A DNA stretch of 6,148 nt from Bacillota bacterium (GCA_030668755.1 DAOVEW010000081.1:1-6148); one strand, 5' to 3'. Shown: positions 1 to 5,450, numbered from the stretch's first letter. Notes: a model not told the origin generated them from the sequence alone. Program-made: numbers and translations.

Positions 1-320
1 GTGAGCGTCAGCCCCTCTGCCCCCCGCAAGCCCCGTTCAAGCCTCTCCCCGGCCGCTATCGCCGCCGCCAAGGCCATCTTCGACCGGGCCTCCGCAAGCG
101 CCGCTTCCTGCAAGAGCTTTGCCTGCCTCTCCTCCGCCGCTATCACCGCCGCCAAGGTCTTCTTCGACCGGGCCTCCGCAAGCCGAAGATGCGCCTCCTC
201 GTCCGCACCCGCCAGATCCTCCACCTCTCCACTGTGGCAACCGAATGCATCCTCGTACATGTTGAGGGCCCGGGTCGCCTGCCTGAGTTCTCTTCGTGCT
301 TGCGAGACTGTCACCGTCAT
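1..320 (-). CDS. Truncated small alanine/glutamate-rich coiled-coil protein, function unknown
   Basis: The minus strand is open from an ATG at 318-320 to the window edge, giving the first 106 residues; the C-terminus lies outside. The start is supported by AGGAG at 326-330, five bases upstream, and by a good promoter at 352-381. The protein begins MTVTVSQARRELRQATRALN and is rich in Ala, Glu, Arg and Leu, with almost no glycine or proline in its second half, so it should be largely helical and probably coiled-coil. Residues 47-74 and 75 onward form a tandem repeat of 28 residues (four heptads), each copy starting LAEARSK; the DNA copies are also very similar, which points to recent duplication. 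There is no signal peptide or membrane segment. I do not recognise the family. An overlapping plus-strand reading frame (1-510) is the competing interpretation but has no start signals and runs through the promoter. Confidence 0.68.
   Translation of the reverse strand, partial: MTVTVSQARRELRQATRALNMYEDAFGCHSGEVEDLAGADEEAHLRLAEARSKKTLAAVIAAEERQAKLLQEAALAEARSKMALAAAIAAGERLERGLRGAEGLTL
41..183. repeat. 84-bp-period tandem repeat inside the leftward gene
   Basis: Bases 41-99 and 125-183 align without gaps at a period of 84 bp. About 54 of 59 positions are identical, and the core 52-99 versus 136-183 differs at only three. The period is a multiple of three and encodes the 28-residue protein repeat, so a change in copy number would keep the frame. 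Confidence 0.85.
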
Positions 321-351
321 CACCTCTCCTGTCCTGTCTGAGTGTACCCCC

Positions 352-381
352 AGTCTACCACGCAATCGCACGGTTTGTCAA
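352..381 (-). promoter_or_regulatory. Sigma-70-type promoter for the leftward gene
   Basis: Read on the minus strand, TTGACA (376-381, perfect -35) is followed after 18 bases by TAGACT (352-357, four of six matches to TATAAT). The predicted transcript start near 345 leaves a leader of about 25 bases with AGGAG at 326-330 and the ATG at 318-320. The match and spacing make this the best promoter in the window. Confidence 0.72.
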
Positions 382-385
382 TACC

Positions 386-409
386 CCCGGGCAGGTATTT
401 TGCCCCGGG
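386..409. promoter_or_regulatory. Inverted repeat upstream of the leftward promoter, possible operator
   Basis: CCCGGGCA (386-393) pairs with TGCCCCGGG (401-409), with one bulged C and a 7-base loop, making eight base pairs. It lies just upstream of the -35 box at 376-381, where a repressor or activator could bind. It could form a hairpin in a rightward transcript, but no clear T-tract follows, so I do not call a terminator. Confidence 0.4.
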
Positions 410-667
410 AGCGAAGTTTCTTTCTGCCTCCCGGCCCCTCGCGCGCCAACGTCCGCAACACCCGCAAACCCGATAACGTCCGTAACGTTCCCGTTTACGC
501 CCTCGCATAGGCCTTCCCTCCGACCCTCGCCACAGCCACTCAAGCCCCTTGACTCTCGCACGCGCAACCCACGGATCCCTCGGAACGGCCGCCCCGGGAC
601 CCGCCTACCCTACTAGACTTCGCCTGCGCCCGCACGCGCGCGAGTTAAACGTCTTGGCGTCGTTGTA

Positions 668-717
668 ACGGCCTAAGGCGTAAGGCTACAAGGCCTTTGC
701 CTTACGCCTTAGGCCGT
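668..717. repeat. Perfect 19-bp inverted repeat
   Basis: The arm 668-686 (ACGGCCTAAGGCGTAAGGC) is the exact reverse complement of 699-717, around a 12-base loop (687-698) that itself contains the palindrome AAGGCCTT. No T-run follows on either strand, so it does not look like a standard intrinsic terminator. Each arm contains two copies of TAAGGC seven bases apart. Confidence 0.9.
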
Positions 718-750
718 GCCTTAAGCCTTAAGGCCTTAAGGCTTAAAGGC
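718..750. repeat. Perfect 26-bp palindrome, extended by three more pairs
   Basis: Bases 721-746 read the same on both strands, centred on AAGGCCTT at 730-737. Allowing one bulged A at 747, GCC (718-720) also pairs with GGC (748-750). It starts directly after the 19-bp inverted repeat and uses the same GCCTTA/TAAGGC building block. With no loop, it could extrude as a cruciform or bind a dimeric protein. Confidence 0.88.
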
Positions 751-807
751 CTTGCGCGCGCGCGAGGCGAGCTACCCATCCGCCTGGCCCGGCCGCCCCG
801 CTCCGCC

Positions 808-835
808 GCACCCGGCACCCGGCACCCGGCACCCG
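808..835. repeat. Four perfect tandem copies of the heptamer GCACCCG
   Basis: Four identical 7-bp units run from 808 to 835, followed by the start of a fifth (GC). The period is not a multiple of three, and no gene is called here, so copy number can vary without destroying a protein. It may be a slippage-prone spacer. Confidence 0.9.
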
Positions 836-962
836 GCCGCCCAGCTCGGCCAAGCCCCGACCTCCCGATGTTCTCCGCTCGGTACCTGTCCGCGGCCAGC
901 AACGACGCAAACGCCCGGCCCAGACTCAGATCTGCGCGGCCACCGTGAAGCTCAAGGTTGCC

Positions 963-1003
963 TAAACTTCGCATAGTCAGTTGTACGAAGTATACGAAGT
1001 CAA
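963..1003. promoter_or_regulatory. Cluster of CGAAGT motifs, possible operator or recombinase site
   Basis: ACTTCG at 966-971 and CGAAGT at 986-991 form an inverted pair; a further CGAAGT follows at 995-1000, a direct repeat nine bases on. The second and third copies flank and overlap the -10 box of the leftward promoter at 989-1016, which favours an operator. The outer half-sites also resemble Cre/loxP arms: 963-975 matches 10 of 13 bases and 991-1003 matches 11 of 13. However, the spacing between them is 15 bases rather than 8. Confidence 0.4.
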
Positions 1004-1016
1004 AGTGTATTGCCAA
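989..1016 (-). promoter_or_regulatory. Second sigma-70-type promoter, leftward, no gene identified downstream
   Basis: Read on the minus strand, TTGGCA (1011-1016, five of six) and TATACT (989-994, five of six) are separated by 16 bases. Transcription would start near 982 and run leftward through the heptamer repeat and palindrome cluster. No reading frame just downstream has a ribosome binding site, so the product may be a non-coding RNA or a long leader. Confidence 0.5.
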
Positions 1017-1116
1017 ACCATACGTTCTTGAAACGTGTTTTTTCCCTATTCCGAGCAAGCCCCCCATGATAGCCCCGGCCCCTTCGGGCGCCCTTGGCCA
1101 GACGCCGGGCCGCCTC

Positions 1117-1156
1117 CCGAAACCGTGCGGAAATAGCGAAAAGCGTATGGTTTCGG
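1117..1156. repeat. Inverted repeat with 20-base loop
   Basis: CCGAAACC at 1117-1124 is the exact reverse complement of GGTTTCGG at 1149-1156. One G-T and one T-A pair extend the stem inward to 10 pairs around a 20-base loop (1127-1146). It could be a binding site or an RNA hairpin. There is no T-tract after it. Confidence 0.5.
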
Positions 1157-1301
1157 CGCCCCGGAGTTCAATAAAATCTCGACAACCCGTTCAGAGAGTG
1201 TGCGAGAAAAACTAGACCACATTCTCCCCCGATGCCTACAGTCTCTTTCTGAGTAAAAGCTTCGCCTGGCGGAATCGGCCTACAGTGGACGTTTATGGGT
1301 C

Positions 1302-1330
1302 TTGCGCCCCGCATGGTTTTGTGATACGGT
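1302..1330 (+). promoter_or_regulatory. Possible promoter for the rightward operon
   Basis: TTGCGC (1302-1307, four of six) is followed after 17 bases by TACGGT (1325-1330), which fits the TAnnnT pattern and has the extended -10 dinucleotide TG at 1322-1323. Transcription would start near 1337, about 45 bases before the radical SAM start. The match is modest. It is preferred because of its position and because nothing better is visible between 1160 and 1380. Confidence 0.35.
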
Positions 1331-1355
1331 AAGGGGGAGTAGGGGGAGGTGGGTT

Positions 1356-1427
1356 ATGGAAAAGCGGGAGGCATTTTGTCATGAAGGTGCTATACCAACC
1401 GGGGGGCCGGGCACGGGAGTACGCTGA
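1356..1427 (+). CDS. Possible 23-residue leader ORF overlapping the radical SAM start
   Basis: ATG at 1356-1358 is preceded by a purine-rich run, GGGGGAGG, about seven to eight bases upstream. It opens a 23-codon frame that begins MEKREAFCHEG and stops at TGA 1425-1427, 47 bases into the next gene in another frame. It could couple or regulate translation of the radical SAM gene. It may equally be chance, because G-rich purine runs are frequent here, and there is no independent evidence that it is translated. Confidence 0.2.
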   Translation: MEKREAFCHEGAIPTGGPGTGVR

Positions 1428-2223
1428 GTGGGCGGTGAACTTGTACGCTGGGTGCAAAAACGGGTGTCGTTACTGCTACGTGCCGCTGTTACTGCGGAAG
1501 ACCCGGGAGGAGTTCCACTCCGACGTGCGGCTGCGTAATGGCGTGCTGGAGCAGTTGGGGCGGGACCTGGCGCGGGAGAAGCTCGCGGATGGCACGGAAG
1601 TGCTGTTGTGTTTCACGTGCGACCCGTATCCGCCGAAGAGAGATGCGGAGGAGATGAGGACGGCTATCAGGCTCATCGGCGAGGCGGGCTTGGTACCGCG
1701 GATTCTCACGAAGTCGGGTCGGTGCGGGGATCTTGAGTGGATAGGGCGATATGGGGGGGTGTATGGCGCGACCCTGACGACGCTTGGCCTCGCGCAGCAA
1801 GAGTGGGAGCCGTGCGCGGCGCCGACCACGGCACGCATTGATGTCCTGCGGGATGCGCATCGAGGAGGCGTCCGCACATGGGTGTCCTTCGAGCCCATCA
1901 TCGTGCCGGAGCACACGTACTTTTTGCTGGATGAGGTACTGCCGTTTGTGGACGAGGTGAGCTTCGGGCCGCTGAATCACATTGGCCACATGGGTCTCGA
2001 TGATGACTTCCTGGACTGGTGGAAAGTGCGCGAGGTGGACTGGGAGGGCGTGTGCTGGGAGCTAGAGCGGAGACTTGCCGATGCCGTTCGAGGTGGGCGC
2101 GACGACCTGGGGTGGCATGTGAAGCGCGGCCTCGCGCGCTACTGGCCGGAGGGGGCGGAGTTGCGGCGTGGGCAGATGATCCACAGCCGGCACAACGGTG
2201 CTGGGTATAGGAGGGATGGGTAG
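1381..2223 (+). CDS. SplB-like radical SAM protein (DNA repair photolyase-like family)
   Basis: A 280-residue protein with the radical SAM cluster motif C25-x3-C29-x2-C32 inside NLYAGCKNGCRYCYV, which would bind a 4Fe-4S cluster and SAM to generate a 5'-deoxyadenosyl radical. Other blocks follow the order seen in the SplB-like (COG1533) family: FTCDPYPP (78-85), ILTKSGR (108-114), EPCAAPTTARI (143-153) and WVSFEP (167-172). That family includes spore photoproduct lyase, but most members, including many phage ones, have no proven substrate, so DNA repair is only a family label here. The ATG at 1381 has GGGAGG at 1366-1371, nine bases upstream. It is the first gene of the rightward operon; its stop touches the start region of the next gene. 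The family assignment is strong, the reaction unknown. Confidence 0.85.
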   Translation: MKVLYQPGGRAREYAEWAVNLYAGCKNGCRYCYVPLLLRKTREEFHSDVRLRNGVLEQLGRDLAREKLADGTEVLLCFTCDPYPPKRDAEEMRTAIRLIGEAGLVPRILTKSGRCGDLEWIGRYGGVYGATLTTLGLAQQEWEPCAAPTTARIDVLRDAHRGGVRTWVSFEPIIVPEHTYFLLDEVLPFVDEVSFGPLNHIGHMGLDDDFLDWWKVREVDWEGVCWELERRLADAVRGGRDDLGWHVKRGLARYWPEGAELRRGQMIHSRHNGAGYRRDG

Positions 2224-2225
2224 TG

Positions 2226-2477
2226 ATGGCATACGAGGTAGGCGACGAGGTGAGCATTACGGGTAAATGCTTCAACTCACGGGTACATGTGGAGGGGACA
2301 GTGGAGCGGGTGACGCCGAGGCGGGGGGATGTGGTGGTGAGGATCTCCAAATCCAGCCGGATAGATGGCTATATCCCTATACCCGGCGAACTGCGTTTTC
2401 GTACCCGGGGGTTGCTGGAGTACAAGTGCATAACTGAGGATGGCGCGAAGTGGTCAATCATCGGGGATGTGGGATGA
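2226..2477 (+). CDS. Small beta-rich protein, function unknown
   Basis: An 83-residue protein (MAYEVGDEVSITG at the N-terminus). The start is taken as ATG 2226, ten bases after AGGAGGG (2209-2215). The adjacent in-frame GTG at 2223 would add one residue and overlap the upstream stop by one base. Alternating hydrophobic and charged residues with short Gly/Asp turns (GDEVSITG, GTVERVTPRRGDVVVRI) suggest a small SH3-like beta-barrel, an inference from pattern only. There are two cysteines and no obvious metal site, signal peptide or membrane segment. Its stop overlaps the next ATG by the ATGA arrangement, so it is probably translated as part of the operon. I do not recognise the family. Confidence 0.75.
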   Translation: MAYEVGDEVSITGKCFNSRVHVEGTVERVTPRRGDVVVRISKSSRIDGYIPIPGELRFRTRGLLEYKCITEDGAKWSIIGDVG

Positions 2478-2953
2478 TGGGTGCGACTAGCCGCAATGCG
2501 GTCTTTGCCTGCTGGCTGATGCGTCAGTTCCCTAAGGCGCAGCGGGTTCTCTGTGTAGCCGACGGGAAGGGGGCCCTGTCTCGGGAACTCGCGAAGCGGC
2601 AGAAGACGGTCACGGTAGTGGAGGCGAAGCCGCGATTCGGCGGGCTGGGGCACAAGCGCATCGAATACAAGCGTGGCTGGTTCACCCGGGACACGTCGGT
2701 GGGGGACGCAGAGCTGATTGTCGGGATGCACCCTGACGAGGCGACTGCTGAGATCATCCTTGCGGCGAGGGCGAACGGCTTGCCCTGGGCAGTGGTGCCC
2801 TGCTGCATCAAGGGTGATGGCGCGAAGGCGTGCAAGACGTTTGGCGGGTGGCTTAGGCGGCTGGTGTCGCTGGATCCGCCGGCACAACAGACCGTGCTCA
2901 AGTTCAGCGGGAAGAATGTCGTGCTTTGGCGCCGGAGGCGACGTGATGACTGA
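2474..2953 (+). CDS. Methyltransferase-like Rossmann-fold protein with PCC motif
   Basis: From ATG 2474 the protein is 159 residues; a GTG at 2450 would add eight but lies deep in the upstream gene, and ATG 2477 is also possible. RVLCVADGKGALSRELA (24-40) resembles SAM-binding motif I, with a conserved-looking acidic residue E50 at the end of the next strand (VTVVEAK). GMHPDEAT (84-91) followed by AVVPCC (106-111) matches the His-x-x-Asp/Glu...Pro-Cys-Cys layout of the Methyltransf_32-like group, where the Cys pair ends a core strand. The protein is short for a class I methyltransferase, with no separate target-recognition domain. It ends in five consecutive arginines (153-157), which could bind nucleic acid. 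The substrate cannot be predicted. It overlaps the upstream gene by four bases and the downstream gene by eight. Confidence 0.7.
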   Translation: MMGATSRNAVFACWLMRQFPKAQRVLCVADGKGALSRELAKRQKTVTVVEAKPRFGGLGHKRIEYKRGWFTRDTSVGDAELIVGMHPDEATAEIILAARANGLPWAVVPCCIKGDGAKACKTFGGWLRRLVSLDPPAQQTVLKFSGKNVVLWRRRRRDD

Positions 2954-3416
2954 GCAACTGTACCGATGTGAGGAGCGGGAGGGCGAGTGCTTTTGCGCGG
3001 AGAACCCGTGGGTGTGGGATAGTAAGCGCCGCCCTTCTGGCTGGAGGCGCACCTGTTACCTCAAGACGGCCGATGCGGGCTACACCTGTCTTGATTGCAA
3101 TGCGTTGCTCGCGGTTGGCGTTGCACGCCGCTACGTCCCCGCCGATCCCGCCGACCGCTTCGCTCGGCTGCTCAAGCAGGGGCGTCATGTGCTCGTTGAC
3201 CATGTAGCGGCGGGCGAGACCGTAGCAGAGGCAGGGGAGGAGGTTCTCGCGTGGGTGACGGACTGGCACGCTTGCGCTGGTGACGTGGAGGCTTTGGCCG
3301 AACTTGCGACAGATACACTCATTGCCGCAGGCGACGAGTGGGGAGACAAGGTGGACGAGTGGCTGGCGAACCTTGACGAGGCGAAGGCGATTGAAGCCGC
3401 ACAACAGGAGGGATGA
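2946..3416 (+). CDS. Cysteine-containing protein with acidic helical C-terminus, function unknown
   Basis: 156 residues from ATG 2946, seven bases after GGAGG (2934-2938); the adjacent GTG 2943 is a possible alternative. The N-terminal third has six cysteines (8, 15, 17, 37, 48, 51), including C15-x-C17 and C48-x2-C51, and many aromatic and basic residues (NPWVWDSKRRPSGWRR), suggesting a small zinc-binding domain. The rest is helical and acidic, with runs such as AGDVEALAELATDTL and WLANLDEAKAIEAA. The coding start overlaps the methyltransferase-like gene by eight bases, and six bases separate its stop from the Rad50-like gene, so it may act with one of them. I do not recognise the family; the zinc site is an inference. 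Confidence 0.75.
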   Translation: MTEQLYRCEEREGECFCAENPWVWDSKRRPSGWRRTCYLKTADAGYTCLDCNALLAVGVARRYVPADPADRFARLLKQGRHVLVDHVAAGETVAEAGEEVLAWVTDWHACAGDVEALAELATDTLIAAGDEWGDKVDEWLANLDEAKAIEAAQQEG

Positions 3417-3422
3417 GACGGC

Positions 3423-5450
3423 ATGACATCAGAGAGGCATCGTATGAGGCTACACATCAAGAACTTCAGGCGGGTAGAAGAGATCGACGTAGCATTGACG
3501 AAGCCGGTGAACCTGCTGGTGGGCATGAACGGAAGCGGGAAGAGCAGCATCCTTGGGGCGTTGACGGTGGCGCTCACGGGGACGCACCCGGCCTGGCTGC
3601 GGCGGCGGGGCGAGAGCGTGTATGCCCTGCGGCGGTTCGGGACGAAGAAGGCGGAGATCGAGGTGGAGGTTGGGGATCTCGAGGTTGAAAGGGCCATCAC
3701 CGGCTCGAAGCAAGCACTGAACGTAGCGGGGGCTACCGGCAATACGACTGCACAGCAGGGGGCGCTGCTGAATGAGCTCGGCGTGACCGCGGACCAGTTG
3801 GCGGCCGTCCTCTGCGGGGGCCAGTTCGTGGGCCTTCCGGCCAAGGAGCAGATGGCGTTCTTGGCGGCGATGGGGGGCAGCGAGCTAACCTGGGACGATG
3901 TAGTGGGCCGGCTGAATGATGACAACCCGAATGCGAGTCGGTTGTTCACGCCGCTCATGGCGAAGGGCTACGACACTCCGGCTGCAGGGGGACCGTTACT
4001 GGACGACTGCGAGACGTGTGCCCGGCACCACCGCAAGGAGGCGAAGAGCGCCTTGGCCGGCGTGAAGGCAACGCTCGCGGCAGAGGCCTTCCCCGAACGG
4101 CCGGAGGGGGAGCCGCCCACCGACGAGGAACGTATTGCGCACCATGCCCTCGTGGAGGAGGTCGAGGCAGAGCAGCGGGTGACGGGCCAGATCGCGGAGG
4201 CGGAGAGGGCACTGGCCGGGGCGGAGGCCGCCGTGGGCGCGGCGGAGGCGTTGCTCGCGGAGGCAGTCGAGGTGTGCGCGAAGTTGCCGCAGGTGGCGCT
4301 CCAGCCGTTGGAGGATGATGCGACGGCGGCGCAGGCACGGCGCGTAGATGCCGAGATCGGTCTGACGACGGCACGGAATGCGGAGGCGGAGGCGAATCAG
4401 AATGCCACAGCAACCGGCACCAGACACCAGGAGTTACGCGAACTGCTCAATGCCGACCGATGCCCGACCTGTCGGCAGCCACTCGTTGGAGAAGTCTTCG
4501 AGGCACTGCGTGTCGAGACGGAGGAAGCGCACCAGAGAGCCCAGCAGGGCGTAGATGCGGCCGTGAAGGAGTTCAATAAGCGCAAGGGCATCTTCGACGA
4601 GGCGCTTGCGGAGAATGCCACCACACACAATGCCCTGGAGGAAGCACACGAGCAGACGAGGGCTGTGGACAGGGCTTTTGCGGTCAAGGCCCGGGCCGAA
4701 GAGGCGCTGGCGTCCAGGAAGCAAGACGTAGCCAACGCCTCCGATCGCCTTGCGGAACTTGGGGACACACCCGACGTGACTAAGCTGCAGGAAAGCCTCG
4801 CAGCGAGCATGGACGCCCTCGAAGCACGGACGCGCACTTGGGAGACGTACATCACGGAGAGCAACCGGCGGCAAGCCCTCAACGACTCGAAAGCCCGGCT
4901 CGCCTCGGAACGGGACCTCTGGGAGTGGCTGGTCGAGAAGTTCGGCTTGGGTCCCGACAGCTACCGTGCCGGCCTCCTCGGTGGCGACCTGGATGAACTA
5001 CGCGGCGCCGTCAACGGCCTCCTCGAAGACTTGCTCGGCGCCCAGGTCGTCTTCCCGGACGGTGACGAACCCCTGCGGCTCCGCCGTGGCGACACGATCA
5101 CTCCGGCCACCCCGCAGTTCCTCAGTGGCAGTGAGTTGCTGAGGTTGCAGGTGGCGTTGCAGTTCGCTTTCGCCGGCGTGCTCGATGTGCCCCTCCTGCT
5201 GATCGATACCGAGGCGGCGCTGGACTACGAGCAGCGGGCAACGCTACTGGCGGAGATGCAGAAGATGGCGGAGGCCTGGCCCGAGGCCACCATCCTCGCG
5301 ACGTGGGTGCCGATTGAGGGGGACTGGCACGACAGTTTCGAGTGGAACCGGGAGAAGGTCGAGCCGTGGTGCGACATGTTCGAGGTCGCCGACGGGTTCA
5401 TGGCCCCGCTGTGGGAGAATGAAGAAGTGGCCGCCGGGGAGGGCTCGTAG
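3423..5450 (+). CDS. Rad50/SbcC-like SMC-family ATPase with zinc hook
   Basis: 675 residues with the split ATPase layout of Rad50/SbcC. The N-terminal lobe has FRRVEEIDVALTKPVNLLVG and a Walker A motif GMNGSGKS (34-41), then a Q-loop-like GGQF (132-135). Helical, Ala/Glu-rich coiled-coil arms at about 200-340 and 358-500 flank a CPTC zinc hook (347-350). The C-terminal lobe has the ABC signature FLSGSELLRLQ (566-576), a Walker B-like LLLID (591-595) and a D-loop-like ALD (599-601). The family holds or opens DNA ends with an Mre11/SbcD nuclease; phage members act in recombination and DNA degradation. The arms are much shorter than in cellular SbcC or Rad50. After the Walker B aspartate the sequence is D595-T-E597, so the usual adjacent catalytic Glu is displaced. 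ATG 3423 follows AGGAGGG (3406-3412); ATG 3444 (residue 8, MRLHIKNF) is an alternative start. No nuclease partner lies in the window. Confidence 0.88.
   Translation: MTSERHRMRLHIKNFRRVEEIDVALTKPVNLLVGMNGSGKSSILGALTVALTGTHPAWLRRRGESVYALRRFGTKKAEIEVEVGDLEVERAITGSKQALNVAGATGNTTAQQGALLNELGVTADQLAAVLCGGQFVGLPAKEQMAFLAAMGGSELTWDDVVGRLNDDNPNASRLFTPLMAKGYDTPAAGGPLLDDCETCARHHRKEAKSALAGVKATLAAEAFPERPEGEPPTDEERIAHHALVEEVEAEQRVTGQIAEAERALAGAEAAVGAAEALLAEAVEVCAKLPQVALQPLEDDATAAQARRVDAEIGLTTARNAEAEANQNATATGTRHQELRELLNADRCPTCRQPLVGEVFEALRVETEEAHQRAQQGVDAAVKEFNKRKGIFDEALAENATTHNALEEAHEQTRAVDRAFAVKARAEEALASRKQDVANASDRLAELGDTPDVTKLQESLAASMDALEARTRTWETYITESNRRQALNDSKARLASERDLWEWLVEKFGLGPDSYRAGLLGGDLDELRGAVNGLLEDLLGAQVVFPDGDEPLRLRRGDTITPATPQFLSGSELLRLQVALQFAFAGVLDVPLLLIDTEAALDYEQRATLLAEMQKMAEAWPEATILATWVPIEGDWHDSFEWNREKVEPWCDMFEVADGFMAPLWENEEVAAGEGS

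Larger units (their letters stand above)
321..1380. other. Non-coding divergent control region of about 1 kb
   Basis: No reading frame here has a start signal and a protein-like composition together. The frames present (for example 697-948 plus and 702-1067 minus) translate to Arg/Pro/Ala-rich sequence typical of GC-rich shadows and run through palindromes and simple repeats. The stretch separates the leftward gene from the rightward operon. It contains the leftward promoter, the palindrome cluster, a heptamer repeat, a second leftward promoter, a long-loop stem and a possible rightward promoter, each listed separately. The block from about 960 to 1060 is clearly richer in A and T than its surroundings. 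Confidence 0.6.

Noticed and set aside
1..510. 169-residue plus-strand reading frame at the left edge
   Set aside because: Its Ser/Ala/Pro/Arg-rich translation is the mirror of the minus-strand gene, it has no visible start, and it runs through the minus-strand promoter.
668..753. Intrinsic terminator or CRISPR-type array
   Set aside because: No T-run follows either palindrome on either strand, and there are no regularly spaced repeats with unique spacers.
1020..1043. Seven-pair hairpin followed by six T residues, terminator-like on the plus strand
   Set aside because: The stem is short and AT-containing with a G-T pair, and no rightward gene lies upstream to terminate. On the minus strand the same bases are an A-tract upstream of a promoter, which is at least as good an explanation.
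702..1067. 121-residue minus-strand frame
   Set aside because: It spans a promoter, the heptamer repeat and the palindromes, has no convincing ribosome binding site, and ends in low-complexity Arg/Ala/Lys sequence.
958..1215. 85-residue plus-strand frame
   Set aside because: It starts at a weak codon with no ribosome binding site and shows no protein-like pattern; it also overlaps the leftward promoter and the stem at 1117-1156.
1234..1286. Direct repeat GCCTACAGT at 1234-1242 and 1278-1286
   Set aside because: Two copies of a 9-mer 44 bases apart without symmetry or a third copy; too little to support a function.
3413..3688. 91-residue plus-strand frame beginning at ATG 3413, overlapping the previous stop
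   Set aside because: It is out of frame with the Walker A-containing protein and its translation is low-complexity Arg/Gly/Glu.
3185..3958. 257-residue minus-strand frame opposite the cysteine-containing and Rad50-like genes
   Set aside because: Ser/Ala/Pro-rich antisense shadow of well-supported plus-strand genes; the same applies to the minus frames at 1489-1989, 1898-2350, 2369-3052, 2904-3404, 3955-4427 and 4397-4882.
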